Positions 1 to 8,370 are shown, numbered from the stretch's first letter. The stretch: DNA of 13,717 bases from Desulfobacterales bacterium (GCA_030066455.1 JASJBQ010000062.1:1-13717); one strand, 5' to 3'. Notes: a model not told the origin generated them from the letters alone. Numbers and translations are program-made.

Positions 1-547
1 GACAGCAAACACCACCCCGCGGCAGGTCGAAACCGGCGGCCGTGGCCTCGAAATTCTCCAGTGCCGTGCGGCAGACACAGCAGTAATTCAGGTTCGGGCA
101 AAGACCGGCCAGCGCCATGAAGCGCATCTGAAAGACCAGGTTGAGTTGCGCGTCGACCTGACGGCCGGCATTGAGTTCGCCCAGGGCATAACCCAGCAAC
201 TGGTACAAGGGCTCAAGGGGCTGGTCATCTTCCGTCCAGGCCATGATGAGCTCCGCCCAGTAGCTGGCATAGGCGGTTTTCAATATGTGCTCGCGCAGCG
301 CTGCATAGGGGTCGATGATCTGCGCCTCTTCCAGGACGGCCAGCCCGCCTTGCCGGCGCGTGCGGTACTGGATAGTCAGATTCGAAAACAACTCCAGGAC
401 GCCGGCAAAACGTTTACGACTCTTTTTGGCGTGCTTGGCGATCACGCCGATCTTGCCGTGGGCTTTCGAAAAAAGCGTCAGGATCAAATCGGCATCGCCG
501 TAATCGACGCGACGGAGCAGGATTGCAGGCGTTTTCAGAACCGGCAT
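1..547 (-). CDS. recO: DNA repair protein RecO, N-terminal part (cut by window edge)
   Basis: RecO works in the RecFOR recombination-repair pathway, annealing DNA strands and helping load RecA onto SSB-coated single strands in the cytoplasm. The minus frame from the ATG at 547 runs open to the left edge, giving 182 residues. It begins MPVLKTPAILLRR and continues with VDYGDADLILTLFSKAHGKI, the typical start of the RecO OB-fold: conserved Y-x-D-x-D followed by a strand into F-S-x-x-x-G. A small Arg/Lys cluster (KHAKKSRKR, residues 38-46) is also typical. Around residues 150-159 there are four cysteines (C150, C156, C157, C159), consistent with the first half of the zinc-finger-like motif found in many RecO proteins; the second half lies outside the window. 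The start is 3 bases after the mgtE stop, so the two are probably co-transcribed and translationally coupled. The family call is confident; the C-terminus is unseen. Confidence 0.9.
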   Translation of the reverse strand, partial: MPVLKTPAILLRRVDYGDADLILTLFSKAHGKIGVIAKHAKKSRKRFAGVLELFSNLTIQYRTRRQGGLAVLEEAQIIDPYAALREHILKTAYASYWAELIMAWTEDDQPLEPLYQLLGYALGELNAGRQVDAQLNLVFQMRFMALAGLCPNLNYCCVCRTALENFEATAAGFDLPRGGVCC

Positions 548-550
548 GCC

Positions 551-1912
551 TCAAATACCAAGAAAGGTCGTCGCTATCAGGAAATAAAAATAAACACTGA
601 TGATATCGATCGACGTGGTTACAAACGGTCCGGTGGCTACCGCCGGGTCGATGTTGGCACGGGCCATCAGCAGCGGCACGCAGGAGCCCACCAGGGCGGC
701 CACCGTCATCGAACAGATGACGGCCAGCCCCACGGCCAACGCCAGCCATACCATGCTGTAGCTCAATTGCGCCACCGATCCGATCAAGAGGGCATAGATC
801 AAGCCCAGGATCAGCCCGATCGCACATTCTTTGATCACCACCGTCCAGAAATCACGCGCGATGATGCGGCCCGTGGCCAGCCCCCGCACGACGATGGTGG
901 AGGACTGGGTACCGATATTGCCCCCCATTCCCATGATGACCGGGATGAAGGCCGCCAGATACGCATAGCGGTTGAGCGTGCCCTCAAACTTCCCAATTAC
1001 GAAAAATGCGAATATCCCACCCAGGCAGCTGGCCAGCAGCCAGGGCAGGCGTGTTTTGGTGCTGCGCATAACCGTCTGGGTTTCGATGAATTCTTCGCCC
1101 ACACCGGCCATTTTGAGCATGTCCTCGGTGGCTTCCTGCCGGAAGATGTCGATGACGTCGTCCACCGTCACGATGCCCACGAGCCGATTGGTCTCGTCGA
1201 TCACGGGGACGGCCAGGATGTCGTAGCGCGCAACGAGCTTGGCGACTTCCTCTTGGTCGATATCGGTACCGACCGAAAAAACGTTCGTCGTCATGAACTG
1301 CTTGAAAGGCGTCTCGGCGGGCACGACCACCAACTGGCGCAGGGAGCTGACACCGACCAGCTTCCCGTATTCATCCACGACGTAGAGATAGAAAGGCATT
1401 TCGACGTCGTGGTATTCGGTCTGAATCTGTTCGATGGCCTCTTTGGCGGTGACTTCCTGCTGAAAAGCGATGAAGTCCGTCACCATGATGCCGCCGGCGG
1501 TGTCATCGTCGTATTTTAGCAGGCCCTCGATTTCTTCGGAGCCTTCGCGCTTCATCTTCTCGAGGATCGCATCCGCCTTTTCTTCCGGAAGACGCCCGAT
1601 CAGATCGGTCACGTCATCGGTGGCCATGAGTTCAAGCACGGCAACAATGTCGTCCAGGTCAATTTTGTCGATCAGCGGCAGGAAGGAGTCCTCGTCGAGC
1701 TCGCTGAACAGATCGCCCTTCTTTTCCGTATCATCGATCAGGTTGTAGAGATGAAGCTGATTGTCCAGCGAGAGGGAGCGGATCACCGTCGCCAGGTCGG
1801 CCGCGTGCGTTTTGGAAATGATATTGCGCAAGTTGGTCGTGGCGCCGCGCCGCAGCAGGCGTTTTACGCTTTCCACCAGTATTTTGTTGCTGCCGTTCAG
1901 CATCGCACACAT
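551..1912 (-). CDS. mgtE: Magnesium transporter MgtE
   Basis: MgtE is a homodimeric inner-membrane Mg2+ channel that closes when cytoplasmic Mg2+ is high. The 453-residue product has the full family layout: a helical acidic N-domain (about 10-140), two CBS domains (about 143-205 and 207-262), a plug-type linker helix (about 263-287), and five C-terminal membrane segments (287-453). The family signature is visible as P324 followed by GMGGNIGTQSS (328-338). D436, in TTSIDIIS of the last helix, aligns by eye with the pore aspartate of Thermus MgtE. The length matches characterised homologues. A second ATG at 1903 (Met4) is an equally possible start; neither has a strong Shine-Dalgarno. The gene lies 93 bases after the rodZ-like gene and 3 bases before recO. 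A magnesium channel between rodZ-like and recO has no obvious functional link to its neighbours. A long hairpin lies just upstream (1945-1974). Confidence 0.93.
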   Translation of the reverse strand: MCAMLNGSNKILVESVKRLLRRGATTNLRNIISKTHAADLATVIRSLSLDNQLHLYNLIDDTEKKGDLFSELDEDSFLPLIDKIDLDDIVAVLELMATDDVTDLIGRLPEEKADAILEKMKREGSEEIEGLLKYDDDTAGGIMVTDFIAFQQEVTAKEAIEQIQTEYHDVEMPFYLYVVDEYGKLVGVSSLRQLVVVPAETPFKQFMTTNVFSVGTDIDQEEVAKLVARYDILAVPVIDETNRLVGIVTVDDVIDIFRQEATEDMLKMAGVGEEFIETQTVMRSTKTRLPWLLASCLGGIFAFFVIGKFEGTLNRYAYLAAFIPVIMGMGGNIGTQSSTIVVRGLATGRIIARDFWTVVIKECAIGLILGLIYALLIGSVAQLSYSMVWLALAVGLAVICSMTVAALVGSCVPLLMARANIDPAVATGPFVTTSIDIISVYFYFLIATTFLGI

Positions 1913-1944
1913 CCCGGAGCGCTTAACACCCGTCGCGCATTCGA

Positions 1945-1974
1945 GGCGACCGGCGCAGACGCCGAATCGTCGCC
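1945..1974 (-). promoter_or_regulatory. Two-step hairpin in the rodZ-like/mgtE intergenic gap
   Basis: The 93-base gap before mgtE contains an outer stem GGCGAC (1945-1950) pairing with GTCGCC (1969-1974) and an inner stem CGGCG (1951-1955) pairing with CGCCG (1960-1964). The terminal loop is CAGA and a 4-base bulge (1965-1968) lies on one side. That makes 11 mostly G-C pairs. No T-run follows on the minus strand, so it does not look like an intrinsic terminator. It could be an mRNA processing or stability element, or a leader structure controlling mgtE. It is too short to be a recognisable M-box Mg2+ riboswitch. Confidence 0.45.
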
Positions 1975-2005
1975 CAACGATCTGTCGGCCCGTCTGAGGC
2001 GCCTG

Positions 2006-2782
2006 TCAAGGCAGTTCGATATTCACGACCTGGCCGCTTTTGCCGGACACTTCCACGGGCTGGCCGTCAAGCTTCAGTTCGACTCCGCCGGCATTGCCGA
2101 TGAGGAGATTGAAAAGGGAGGCCGCCTCGATTTGCCTGACTTCGTTGGCTTGCAGCGTCATTTCCTGAGCCCCCTGATCATCGACGACAATTTTGAGCCA
2201 GGTTTCTTCATGGGCCTTGATTTCAAGCAAGTACCGCTGTTGGGGAGGGGGGGGGGCTGGCTCGGGGGTCGGCATCGGCGGTGGCGCGGCAGTTGCAGGT
2301 GACGCACCGGAACCATCACCCGCCGGTTTGTCCGCGGATGCAACTTGCGCCTCGGGGAAGGTTGTCTTCTCCGTCGCGGGCGACAGATGCGGATCGGCAG
2401 TAAAACGCGCAAACAGATAAATGGTCAGTCCCGCCAACAGCAGAACCGAACCGACAGCGGCGGCCAACCCCAGCCAAAATCGATTCGGTCGTGTGTCCGA
2501 AACCCTCTGGTGGTGCGTATTTACGCCGCGCAGACTCAGGCTGGCGCGGTACCGCTCGAGCGCCTCATTGACATCGGCCTCAACCGCAAGGGCGTAGCTG
2601 CGGATGAATCCCCGGACGAAAACGTCATCCGGAAGGTTTTCATGCTCCTCGGCTTCGATGCGTCGCAGCACCTCGACACGAATCCGGGTTTCCGCCGCCA
2701 GAGATTCAATCGATATCTTTTGTTCAATGCGTGCTGACTGTAGGAAAAGACCGAAAGACGTCAACTGTTGGTCACTTGTCAT
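2006..2782 (-). CDS. rodZ: RodZ-like helix-turn-helix membrane protein
   Basis: RodZ-type proteins are bitopic inner-membrane proteins that link MreB to the cell-wall elongation machinery and set cell shape. The 258-residue product has the expected order. A cytoplasmic helix-turn-helix domain of the RodZ type spans about 8-80, with GLFLQSARIEQKISIESLAA and the conserved PDDVFVRGFIRSYA stretch at 51-64. A single membrane helix spans about 102-127 with Arg before and after it. A Pro/Ala-rich linker runs over 160-181, and a C-terminal beta domain (about 185-258, DUF4115-like, starting around LEIKAHEETWLKI) would be periplasmic. The start ATG has GGAA about 6 bases upstream. The Pro linker is encoded through a run of ten C on the minus strand (2247-2256), a possible slippage site, although the frame is open throughout. 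It follows surA by 152 bases. The family is clear; a true RodZ role in this organism is inferred. Confidence 0.85.
   Translation of the reverse strand: MTSDQQLTSFGLFLQSARIEQKISIESLAAETRIRVEVLRRIEAEEHENLPDDVFVRGFIRSYALAVEADVNEALERYRASLSLRGVNTHHQRVSDTRPNRFWLGLAAAVGSVLLLAGLTIYLFARFTADPHLSPATEKTTFPEAQVASADKPAGDGSGASPATAAPPPMPTPEPAPPPPQQRYLLEIKAHEETWLKIVVDDQGAQEMTLQANEVRQIEAASLFNLLIGNAGGVELKLDGQPVEVSGKSGQVVNIELP
2247..2256 (-). repeat. Homopolymer tract (C10 on the coding strand) in the rodZ-like gene
   Basis: Ten consecutive G on the plus strand read as C10 in the minus-strand gene, within the codons for Ala-Pro-Pro-Pro around residues 177-180. Any change in tract length not divisible by three would remove or scramble the periplasmic C-terminal domain. 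The reading frame is intact in this sequence. Confidence 0.85.
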
Positions 2783-2867
2783 GATCGTTCCACTGTCTGC
2801 AGGTTGCCCCGACGGCCATGCAGCATCGCTCCCGTGCGTTCGTCACGGCCCCGATCATTTGCTGCCC

Positions 2868-2919
2868 GCGGCATGTTCCCGGAAGCTTGGGGTATTGTCA
2901 GCGGCCGGGAACATGCGGC
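2868..2919. repeat. Long inverted repeat between surA and the rodZ-like gene
   Basis: The left arm at 2868-2882 (GCGGCATGTTCCCGG) pairs with the right arm at 2905-2919 (CCGGGAACATGCGGC) in 14 of 15 positions, across a 22-base loop. It sits in the 152-base gap downstream of the surA stop and upstream of the rodZ-like start. There is no T-run on either side, so it is not a standard intrinsic terminator. It may be an mRNA-stability hairpin, a Rho-dependent termination structure, or a copy of a dispersed palindrome. No other copy was seen in this window. Confidence 0.6.
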
Positions 2920-2934
2920 TTCAAGCGCCGATCC

Positions 2935-3939
2935 TCATCGAATGATTTTTATATGCGAACGTTCCCGCAGCTCGGCCAGCCAATTGGCAAATTTGCGATT
3001 GACGATCTGGTCGTAAAGCTTGCCTTCGATCTCGGGGGCGGCTTCTTCCAGGCTCTTGCCCGCTACCAACTTGATGTCTTCGACGTAGAAAACCTCCAGA
3101 CCCCGGCCGGTCTCCATAATCGATGTGTGACTTCCAGGCTTAAGGCCTTTCAATGCGCTGCGGATGCTCTCAGACAAATCGTCAAGCTTGAACTCGCCCA
3201 GAAAACCGCCATCGGCCGCGGTAGGGCCATCGGAGAACTGGCGCGCCACATCGGCAAAAGCGGCCCCCTCCTCAAGATTCAGCAGGACCGTTTCCATCTT
3301 CTGCTGCGCCTGCAAACGGTCACTTGACGGATCGACGAGGATCTGCCGCAGCCGATACAAGGTTTCGCCGCCATACTCGGCCATGTTCTTTTCGTAGATG
3401 GCCCTGATATCTTCTTCGGTAATCACGATCTTGGATTTGACCTGGCGGTTCACCAGTCGTGACCTCAATATCTTGTTTTTGACCTCTTCACGATAGCCGT
3501 CCATGGTCAGGCCTTCTTTCTGCAACGCGGCTCTCAACTGCTGATCGGTCATCAGCGAACGTTTCTTGATTTCTTCGATGGTATTGTCGATCGCCTCGTC
3601 GCTGATGGTTATGTTGTAGCGACGGATCTCCTGATCCGTCAGTTTGTGCTCAATGAGCTGATTCAGCGTCTGTTCGCGCACCTCATAGAGCAACTGGCGT
3701 TCTTCCTCGAGCGACCGGCCCATGGAGCGCACCCGCCGGATGTAGGGGGCGGCGGCTTGGTTCAACTCATACAGGGTAATGATGTCATCGTTGACTTCCG
3801 CCACGATACGATTGACCAGGATCTTTTCCTGAGCGGCGGCGGGTGCGGCCGCTCCCGTCGTCCCCCACAGCACGACAGCTGCCGCCACGACCCCGAGAAG
3901 CGAGGCGATCGGGTTCTGATTTGACTTGTCTGCCCACAT
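2935..3939 (-). CDS. surA: Periplasmic chaperone / peptidyl-prolyl isomerase SurA
   Basis: SurA-type proteins escort unfolded outer-membrane proteins through the periplasm and carry parvulin-type prolyl isomerase activity. The 334-residue product starts with a signal peptide: a hydrophobic stretch at about 11-32, with an Ala-Ala-Ala cleavage site around residue 36. The SurA N-terminal chaperone domain begins ILVNRIVAEVNDDIITLYEL (40-59). One PpiC/rotamase domain follows at about 192-290, with LYRLRQILV (194-202) and the signature FADVARQFSDGPTAADGGFL (228-247). A C-terminal helix (about 297-328) completes the chaperone fold. E. coli SurA has two parvulin domains; one domain, as here, is common in other proteobacteria. 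The ATG at 3939 is preceded by AGGA and AGGG elements. It lies 108 bases after the lipoprotein gene and probably belongs to the same operon. Confidence 0.92.
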   Translation of the reverse strand: MWADKSNQNPIASLLGVVAAAVVLWGTTGAAAPAAAQEKILVNRIVAEVNDDIITLYELNQAAAPYIRRVRSMGRSLEEERQLLYEVREQTLNQLIEHKLTDQEIRRYNITISDEAIDNTIEEIKKRSLMTDQQLRAALQKEGLTMDGYREEVKNKILRSRLVNRQVKSKIVITEEDIRAIYEKNMAEYGGETLYRLRQILVDPSSDRLQAQQKMETVLLNLEEGAAFADVARQFSDGPTAADGGFLGEFKLDDLSESIRSALKGLKPGSHTSIMETGRGLEVFYVEDIKLVAGKSLEEAAPEIEGKLYDQIVNRKFANWLAELRERSHIKIIR

Positions 3940-4047
3940 GTCCCTGTTCGTCCTAAACTGGAAGCCCGCTGGTAGGGGCGTCCAGGATGCATTCGCCGGA
4001 TAAGGCCCTCGCGCCGCCCTTTTCGAGGCCGCTCAAACGTGGTGTCT

Positions 4048-4815
4048 CTAACCGTCGCTGGCCATATCGGCAAGGAGTTCGTTCAAAGCCTTCTGATTGA
4101 TTTCGACCGGATATTTGTTTTTCAAATCGGCTATCCATTCGGCGTAGGCGCTCTCCATCTTGGTACGCCGCAGTTGATCGACGATGGATTTGTCCGACGG
4201 CACCCCTGAATCGGGATCAGGGGCGTCACCGCTATCCGGGTCGTTACGAGGCAACTGGGCCATGAACTGCGCCACGTCTTCCTCGCTGATGCGCGAATGC
4301 GCTTCCAACTCCTGCCGGATCAGCCGCTCGATGGTGAGGCGAACCCGTAAGGAGGCTTTCCACTCTTCCAGGGTAATCGCATTTTCCAGTAGCAGTTGCT
4401 CAAAAACATCGTCCGGGTAGTCACGTTTGATCGCCTGGAATTCGTCGTCCAGTTCACTGGCGGAGATCTCGATACCAAGGGCCCGCGCGTGCTCCAGCAA
4501 TACCATCTGGTCCGCCAGCTGCTGGGTGAAGCGAACCTGGATTTCGCGCTCGGCGGCCGGGTCGTCATCCGCATTGGCTCCCGTGGCCATGCGGTAAATG
4601 TTCAATTCCCGCCGGTATTCATCGACCGTTATGGCGCGCTCGCCGGTCTTCATCAGCACCAGCGAACGGGGCGCAGGCTGCTGCTGGCAGCCCTGCAACG
4701 ACAGCCCCATCCAAAGCAACACGATGACGACAGCGGGTAACCCCACGATTGTCAGGCGGATATCTAGAGCACGCAAATCAAGCATCAGCGTTAATGGCCA
4801 GCGCAAGCACCGCAT
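4048..4815 (-). CDS. SurA-N-like chaperone lipoprotein without PPIase domain
   Basis: This 255-residue protein is probably an envelope lipoprotein related to the N-terminal chaperone region of SurA/PpiC proteins. A hydrophobic segment (about 21-40) ends in a lipobox-like L-Q-G-C with Cys43 as the lipidation site. The segment after it resembles SurA N-domains: ITVDEYRRELNIYRM (62-76), QQLADQMVLLEHARALGIEI (98-117), SASELDDEFQAI (118-129) and ISEEDVAQFM (176-185). No parvulin domain is present. A short Pro/Asp/Ser/Gly linker (about 190-208) precedes a C-terminal helix (about 210-252) that could complete the chaperone module. The basic N-terminal extension is long for a lipoprotein, and a start at Met11 (ATG at 4785) is possible; neither start has a convincing Shine-Dalgarno. 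It lies 33 bases after mfd and just before surA, which supports a joint role in outer-membrane protein folding. The exact function is not known to me. Confidence 0.78.
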   Translation of the reverse strand: MRCLRWPLTLMLDLRALDIRLTIVGLPAVVIVLLWMGLSLQGCQQQPAPRSLVLMKTGERAITVDEYRRELNIYRMATGANADDDPAAEREIQVRFTQQLADQMVLLEHARALGIEISASELDDEFQAIKRDYPDDVFEQLLLENAITLEEWKASLRVRLTIERLIRQELEAHSRISEEDVAQFMAQLPRNDPDSGDAPDPDSGVPSDKSIVDQLRRTKMESAYAEWIADLKNKYPVEINQKALNELLADMASDG

Positions 4816-4848
4816 ACAAAATTCTTAAAGATTCTAAAAGGATAATCG

Positions 4849-7800
4849 CTAACTGTTAACATAGTGACCTATTTCCCGCAAGATTTTTTTGATGCTCCTG
4901 AAAGGCGTTTTCAGCTCCCCGGGAGACAGCATTGCCTGCAGCCCCCTGTCCGGAGAGAGTTTGTATCGCCCGGGCTGGGCTAGCGCCAGTTCAAGGAACT
5001 TGCCGGCCGTGTCCCGAGGCCCCTCGCCGGGAACCAGCAGCAGCATGCCCGATGTGAAATCCACGCGCTGCACGCCGGCGGCAGTGGCGTCGATTTTGAG
5101 CATGACCTTAAGCAGCAAATTGCTGACGCTGCGGGGTAAAGGGCCGAATCGATCGATCAGTTCGGCCTTCAAGTCCGCAAGGGTGTCGGCATCGCCCGCA
5201 CGCGAAAGGCGCCGGTACATGTTCAGGCGCTGGTCGATGTCCGGCATGTAGTTCTCCGGTATGAAGGCCGAGGCGGCGATATTGATCTCCGGATCAATCG
5301 TTTCCACGACCGGCTCGCCTTTTAGATCGGCGACAGCCTCTTCCATCAGTTTCAGAAACATGTCATAGCCCACCGCCGCAATGTGACCGGATTGCGACGC
5401 CCCGAGGATGGTGCCCCCGCCGCGAATCTTGAGATCGTTCATCGCAATCTGAAAGCCGGAGCCCAGATCACTGTGCTCCATCAGCACCTTCAGGCGTTTG
5501 CGGGCGTCTTTGGAGAGATGGCTCTCTTTGGGGATGAATAAAAAAGCATAGGCCTGCTCTTCGGACCGCCCCACACGCCCCCGCAGCTGGTACATTTGCG
5601 CCAGACCGAAACGATCGGCCCGATTGACAATAATGGTGTTGGCCGCCGGTATATCCAGCCCCGATTCGATAATGGTCGTCGTCACCAGCAGGTTGATCTT
5701 CCGCTGGTGAAAATCCATCATGACCGACTCCAGTGCAGACTCCTCCATGCGGCCATGGGCGATGCCGATCAGGGCCCGCGGGCTTAATTCCTTGAGCTTC
5801 GCCGCCATGCGGTGGATGCCGGCGATATTGTTGTGCACGAAATAGACCTGCCCGCTGCGATCAATTTCCCGTTCGACCGCCTCCTTGATCAACCGGTCGT
5901 CGTACTCGGAAACATAGGTGATGATCGAGCGGCGATATTCGGGCGGTGTCGAGATGATGCTGATATCGCGCACACCGGTGAGCGACATGTGCAAGGTGCG
6001 CGGTATCGGGGTGGCGGTAAGCGTGAGCACGTCGACGTTTCCACGCAGCTTCTTGAGCTTTTCCTTATGGCGCACACCGAAGCGCTGCTCTTCGTCGATG
6101 ATGAAGAGGCCCATTGCCTTGAAGCGGACATCCTTCTGCAGCAGACGATGGGTGCCGATGACGATGTCGAGGTGTCCCTCCCCCAGCCGGGCAATTATCT
6201 GCCGTTGATCTTTGGAGGATCGGAAGCGGCTCAGGCATTCGACCTTGACCCCGAAGCGCTTGAAACGCTGCCGGAACGTCTCCTGATGCTGTTCGGCCAA
6301 AACGGTGGTGGGCACCAGAACGGCAACCTGTTTGCCGTTGAAAACCGCCACAAAGGCCGCCCGCAGGGCCACCTCGGTTTTCCCGTAGCCGACATCGCCG
6401 CAAATCAGCCGGTCCATCGGCGTCCCGGCCGCCATATCGTTTAAAACATCATCGATGGCCTTGAGCTGATCCGGGGTTTCCGCGTAGGGAAAGCCCCCCT
6501 CGAATTCGAGCATATACTCGTCCACCGGTCGAAAAGCCATCCCCTGACGCACCTTGCGCGCTGCATACAGCTTAAGCAGTTCACCGGCGATCTTTTCGGC
6601 CGACCGCTTAACGCGTGCCTTCACGTTCTCCCACGACTTGCCGCCCATTTTGTCGAGCACCGGCTCGACGCCATCGACCCCCATATACTTTTGGATGACG
6701 TTGAGCCGATCCACCGGCAGGTAGAGCCGGTCCTCACCGCGGTAGCCGATCGTCAGGAAGTCGTTTTCCCCGCCTTCGAGCCTGAGCTTGGTCAGGCCCT
6801 CATAGCGGCCGATGCCGTGGTCCTCGTGGACGACCAAATCCCCCTGGCCGATATCCTCAAGGGCCAGAATGCCACGATGCGTTTTGGCCGTCACTTTGCG
6901 GGCCGGGCGTCGCCGGCCGCCAAACAACTCCAGGTCGGTCATCAGGGCCCAGCGGGCATCAGACCAGATGAACCCCTCGGAAAGCTGCCCCTCGATGGCC
7001 ATCACCCGAGCCGTGCGCGGCGCCTCGCCGGGGAAAGCTGTTTCGACGGACGCCGTTACATCGTAAGGCTCCAGGAGACTGACCACCCGTTCGACTTGGT
7101 TGCGGTTCCGGCAGACGATTCCGACCGAAGTACCCTCCTCGCACTGCGCCTTGATCCAGTCGGCCGCCGGAGCAAATGAGAGCGTGCGGGAGGATGTCTG
7201 CGGTGCGCCCGCATTGAAAGCCGCAATGTCTGCTGTTTTGAAACCAACGGCGGTCGACGGCCGGTCGACGCAGGCGGCACCCGACTGGACAGGCACATGG
7301 CGGACATCGATTAAATGTCCGGACGGCAGTTGACCGATGCACGCGGACCATGATTGAAAAAGCATCTCCGGTGCTACGCACAGTCGGCCTTCATCGCGGG
7401 CGGCTTCATAATTCTGCCGGGCCTTGAGGAAAATGGTATCGGCCGCCTTTTCAAGTTCTGCGGGCTCCAAACGCACCACCATGGTGTTGGCGGGCATAAA
7501 ATCGAGCAGGGTATCCAAATCAGGATAAGCCAGCGGCAGCAGGCCGTCGATCCCGGCAAAGCGTCCATGTTCTTTCAGGGCCGCCACCAGCCGACGAATG
7601 ACGGTCGCCTGTAGCTCCTGCTCGGAGGCCTGCAAGCGCAGGCGCATGATGATTGCGCTCATTTGCGATGGCCGGATCACGACCTCACTGGCAGGGGCCA
7701 CAATCGCCTCCCGCAGTTCCCCCAGCGTCCGTTGCGAATCGACCGAAAAGAGCCGGATGGATTCAACCCAGTCGTCAAAAAACTCAATCCGCAGCGGCTC

Positions 7801-8370
7801 ATCATAAAGGGGAGAAAAAAGATCGAGGATACCACCACGGACACAAAAATCGCCTGGTTCCTCGACAATTTGCACCCGTGTGTAACCCCCGCTGATCAGA
7901 CGGCGCACCAGACGTTCGCGGTCGATTTCTTCATTGGGCAAAATCAGGTCGAGGAACCCCTGAATCGCTTGTTTGGGCACGATCTTTCTCAGCAGCGCAT
8001 CCAGGGTCGTGACCACCACCGGCCGATGGCCGTTATCCATCAAACGGCAGAGCACCCGGATCCGCTTGGCGGCGGTCTCGCTGTGGTAGTCCAGGGACTT
8101 GTTCGGCAGGAGGTTGTATGGGGGGAATTCAAAAAGGTCGTCGCGCGATTCCAATCCAAAAAACCGCAAGTCATTGCCGAAGGATTCGGCAGTGCGCAAA
8201 TCCGGGGCGACCACCAGTATCGGTTGCGCGGTTTCGATCAGAACGCGCGAAAGACAATATGCGGCCGCGGCCGTTTTCAACCCCGATAACTGGATGTGCT
8301 GGGGTTGGCCCGATGTCGTCGTCAACGCTTTGATATCGGAAATTTTGGCTTGATTTTGCACCATAAACAA
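4849..8370 (-). CDS. mfd: Transcription-repair coupling factor Mfd
   Basis: Mfd is a cytoplasmic DNA translocase that removes RNA polymerase stalled at lesions and recruits UvrA for nucleotide excision repair. The 1173-residue product has the usual size and order. A UvrB-like N-terminal module comes first, with PPYNLLPNKSLDYHSE near 83-98, GDFCVRGGILDLFSP at 173-187, and no working Walker A, as in the family. A CarD-like RNA-polymerase-interaction domain starts at GDLVVHEDHGIGRYEGL near 507. The RecG-like motor has Walker A GDVGYGKT (658-665), DEEQ (759-762), TATPIPRTL, and GRVGR near 930. The TRCF C-terminal domain follows. The longest frame opens with TTG at 8370; ATG at 8364 (third codon) is the more likely start, and GTG at 8361 is also possible. 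None has a clear Shine-Dalgarno. The start lies only 19-25 bases from the divergent tRNA-Thr. It probably heads the operon running to recO. Confidence 0.96.
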   Translation of the reverse strand: MFMVQNQAKISDIKALTTTSGQPQHIQLSGLKTAAAAYCLSRVLIETAQPILVVAPDLRTAESFGNDLRFFGLESRDDLFEFPPYNLLPNKSLDYHSETAAKRIRVLCRLMDNGHRPVVVTTLDALLRKIVPKQAIQGFLDLILPNEEIDRERLVRRLISGGYTRVQIVEEPGDFCVRGGILDLFSPLYDEPLRIEFFDDWVESIRLFSVDSQRTLGELREAIVAPASEVVIRPSQMSAIIMRLRLQASEQELQATVIRRLVAALKEHGRFAGIDGLLPLAYPDLDTLLDFMPANTMVVRLEPAELEKAADTIFLKARQNYEAARDEGRLCVAPEMLFQSWSACIGQLPSGHLIDVRHVPVQSGAACVDRPSTAVGFKTADIAAFNAGAPQTSSRTLSFAPAADWIKAQCEEGTSVGIVCRNRNQVERVVSLLEPYDVTASVETAFPGEAPRTARVMAIEGQLSEGFIWSDARWALMTDLELFGGRRRPARKVTAKTHRGILALEDIGQGDLVVHEDHGIGRYEGLTKLRLEGGENDFLTIGYRGEDRLYLPVDRLNVIQKYMGVDGVEPVLDKMGGKSWENVKARVKRSAEKIAGELLKLYAARKVRQGMAFRPVDEYMLEFEGGFPYAETPDQLKAIDDVLNDMAAGTPMDRLICGDVGYGKTEVALRAAFVAVFNGKQVAVLVPTTVLAEQHQETFRQRFKRFGVKVECLSRFRSSKDQRQIIARLGEGHLDIVIGTHRLLQKDVRFKAMGLFIIDEEQRFGVRHKEKLKKLRGNVDVLTLTATPIPRTLHMSLTGVRDISIISTPPEYRRSIITYVSEYDDRLIKEAVEREIDRSGQVYFVHNNIAGIHRMAAKLKELSPRALIGIAHGRMEESALESVMMDFHQRKINLLVTTTIIESGLDIPAANTIIVNRADRFGLAQMYQLRGRVGRSEEQAYAFLFIPKESHLSKDARKRLKVLMEHSDLGSGFQIAMNDLKIRGGGTILGASQSGHIAAVGYDMFLKLMEEAVADLKGEPVVETIDPEINIAASAFIPENYMPDIDQRLNMYRRLSRAGDADTLADLKAELIDRFGPLPRSVSNLLLKVMLKIDATAAGVQRVDFTSGMLLLVPGEGPRDTAGKFLELALAQPGRYKLSPDRGLQAMLSPGELKTPFRSIKKILREIGHYVNS

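Noticed and set aside
146..1519. Long plus-strand open frame of 457 codons
   Set aside because: It lies antisense to recO and mgtE, which have clear family signatures on the minus strand. The plus frame is rich in His, Gln, Asp and Arg without any domain pattern, as expected of a shadow in G/C-rich DNA.
1913..2005. M-box Mg2+ riboswitch before mgtE
   Set aside because: The 93-base gap is too short for the roughly 160-base M-box and only one compound hairpin is visible.
5812..6444. Plus-strand frame of 210 codons inside mfd
   Set aside because: It is antisense to the Mfd helicase motifs, which are unmistakable on the minus strand.
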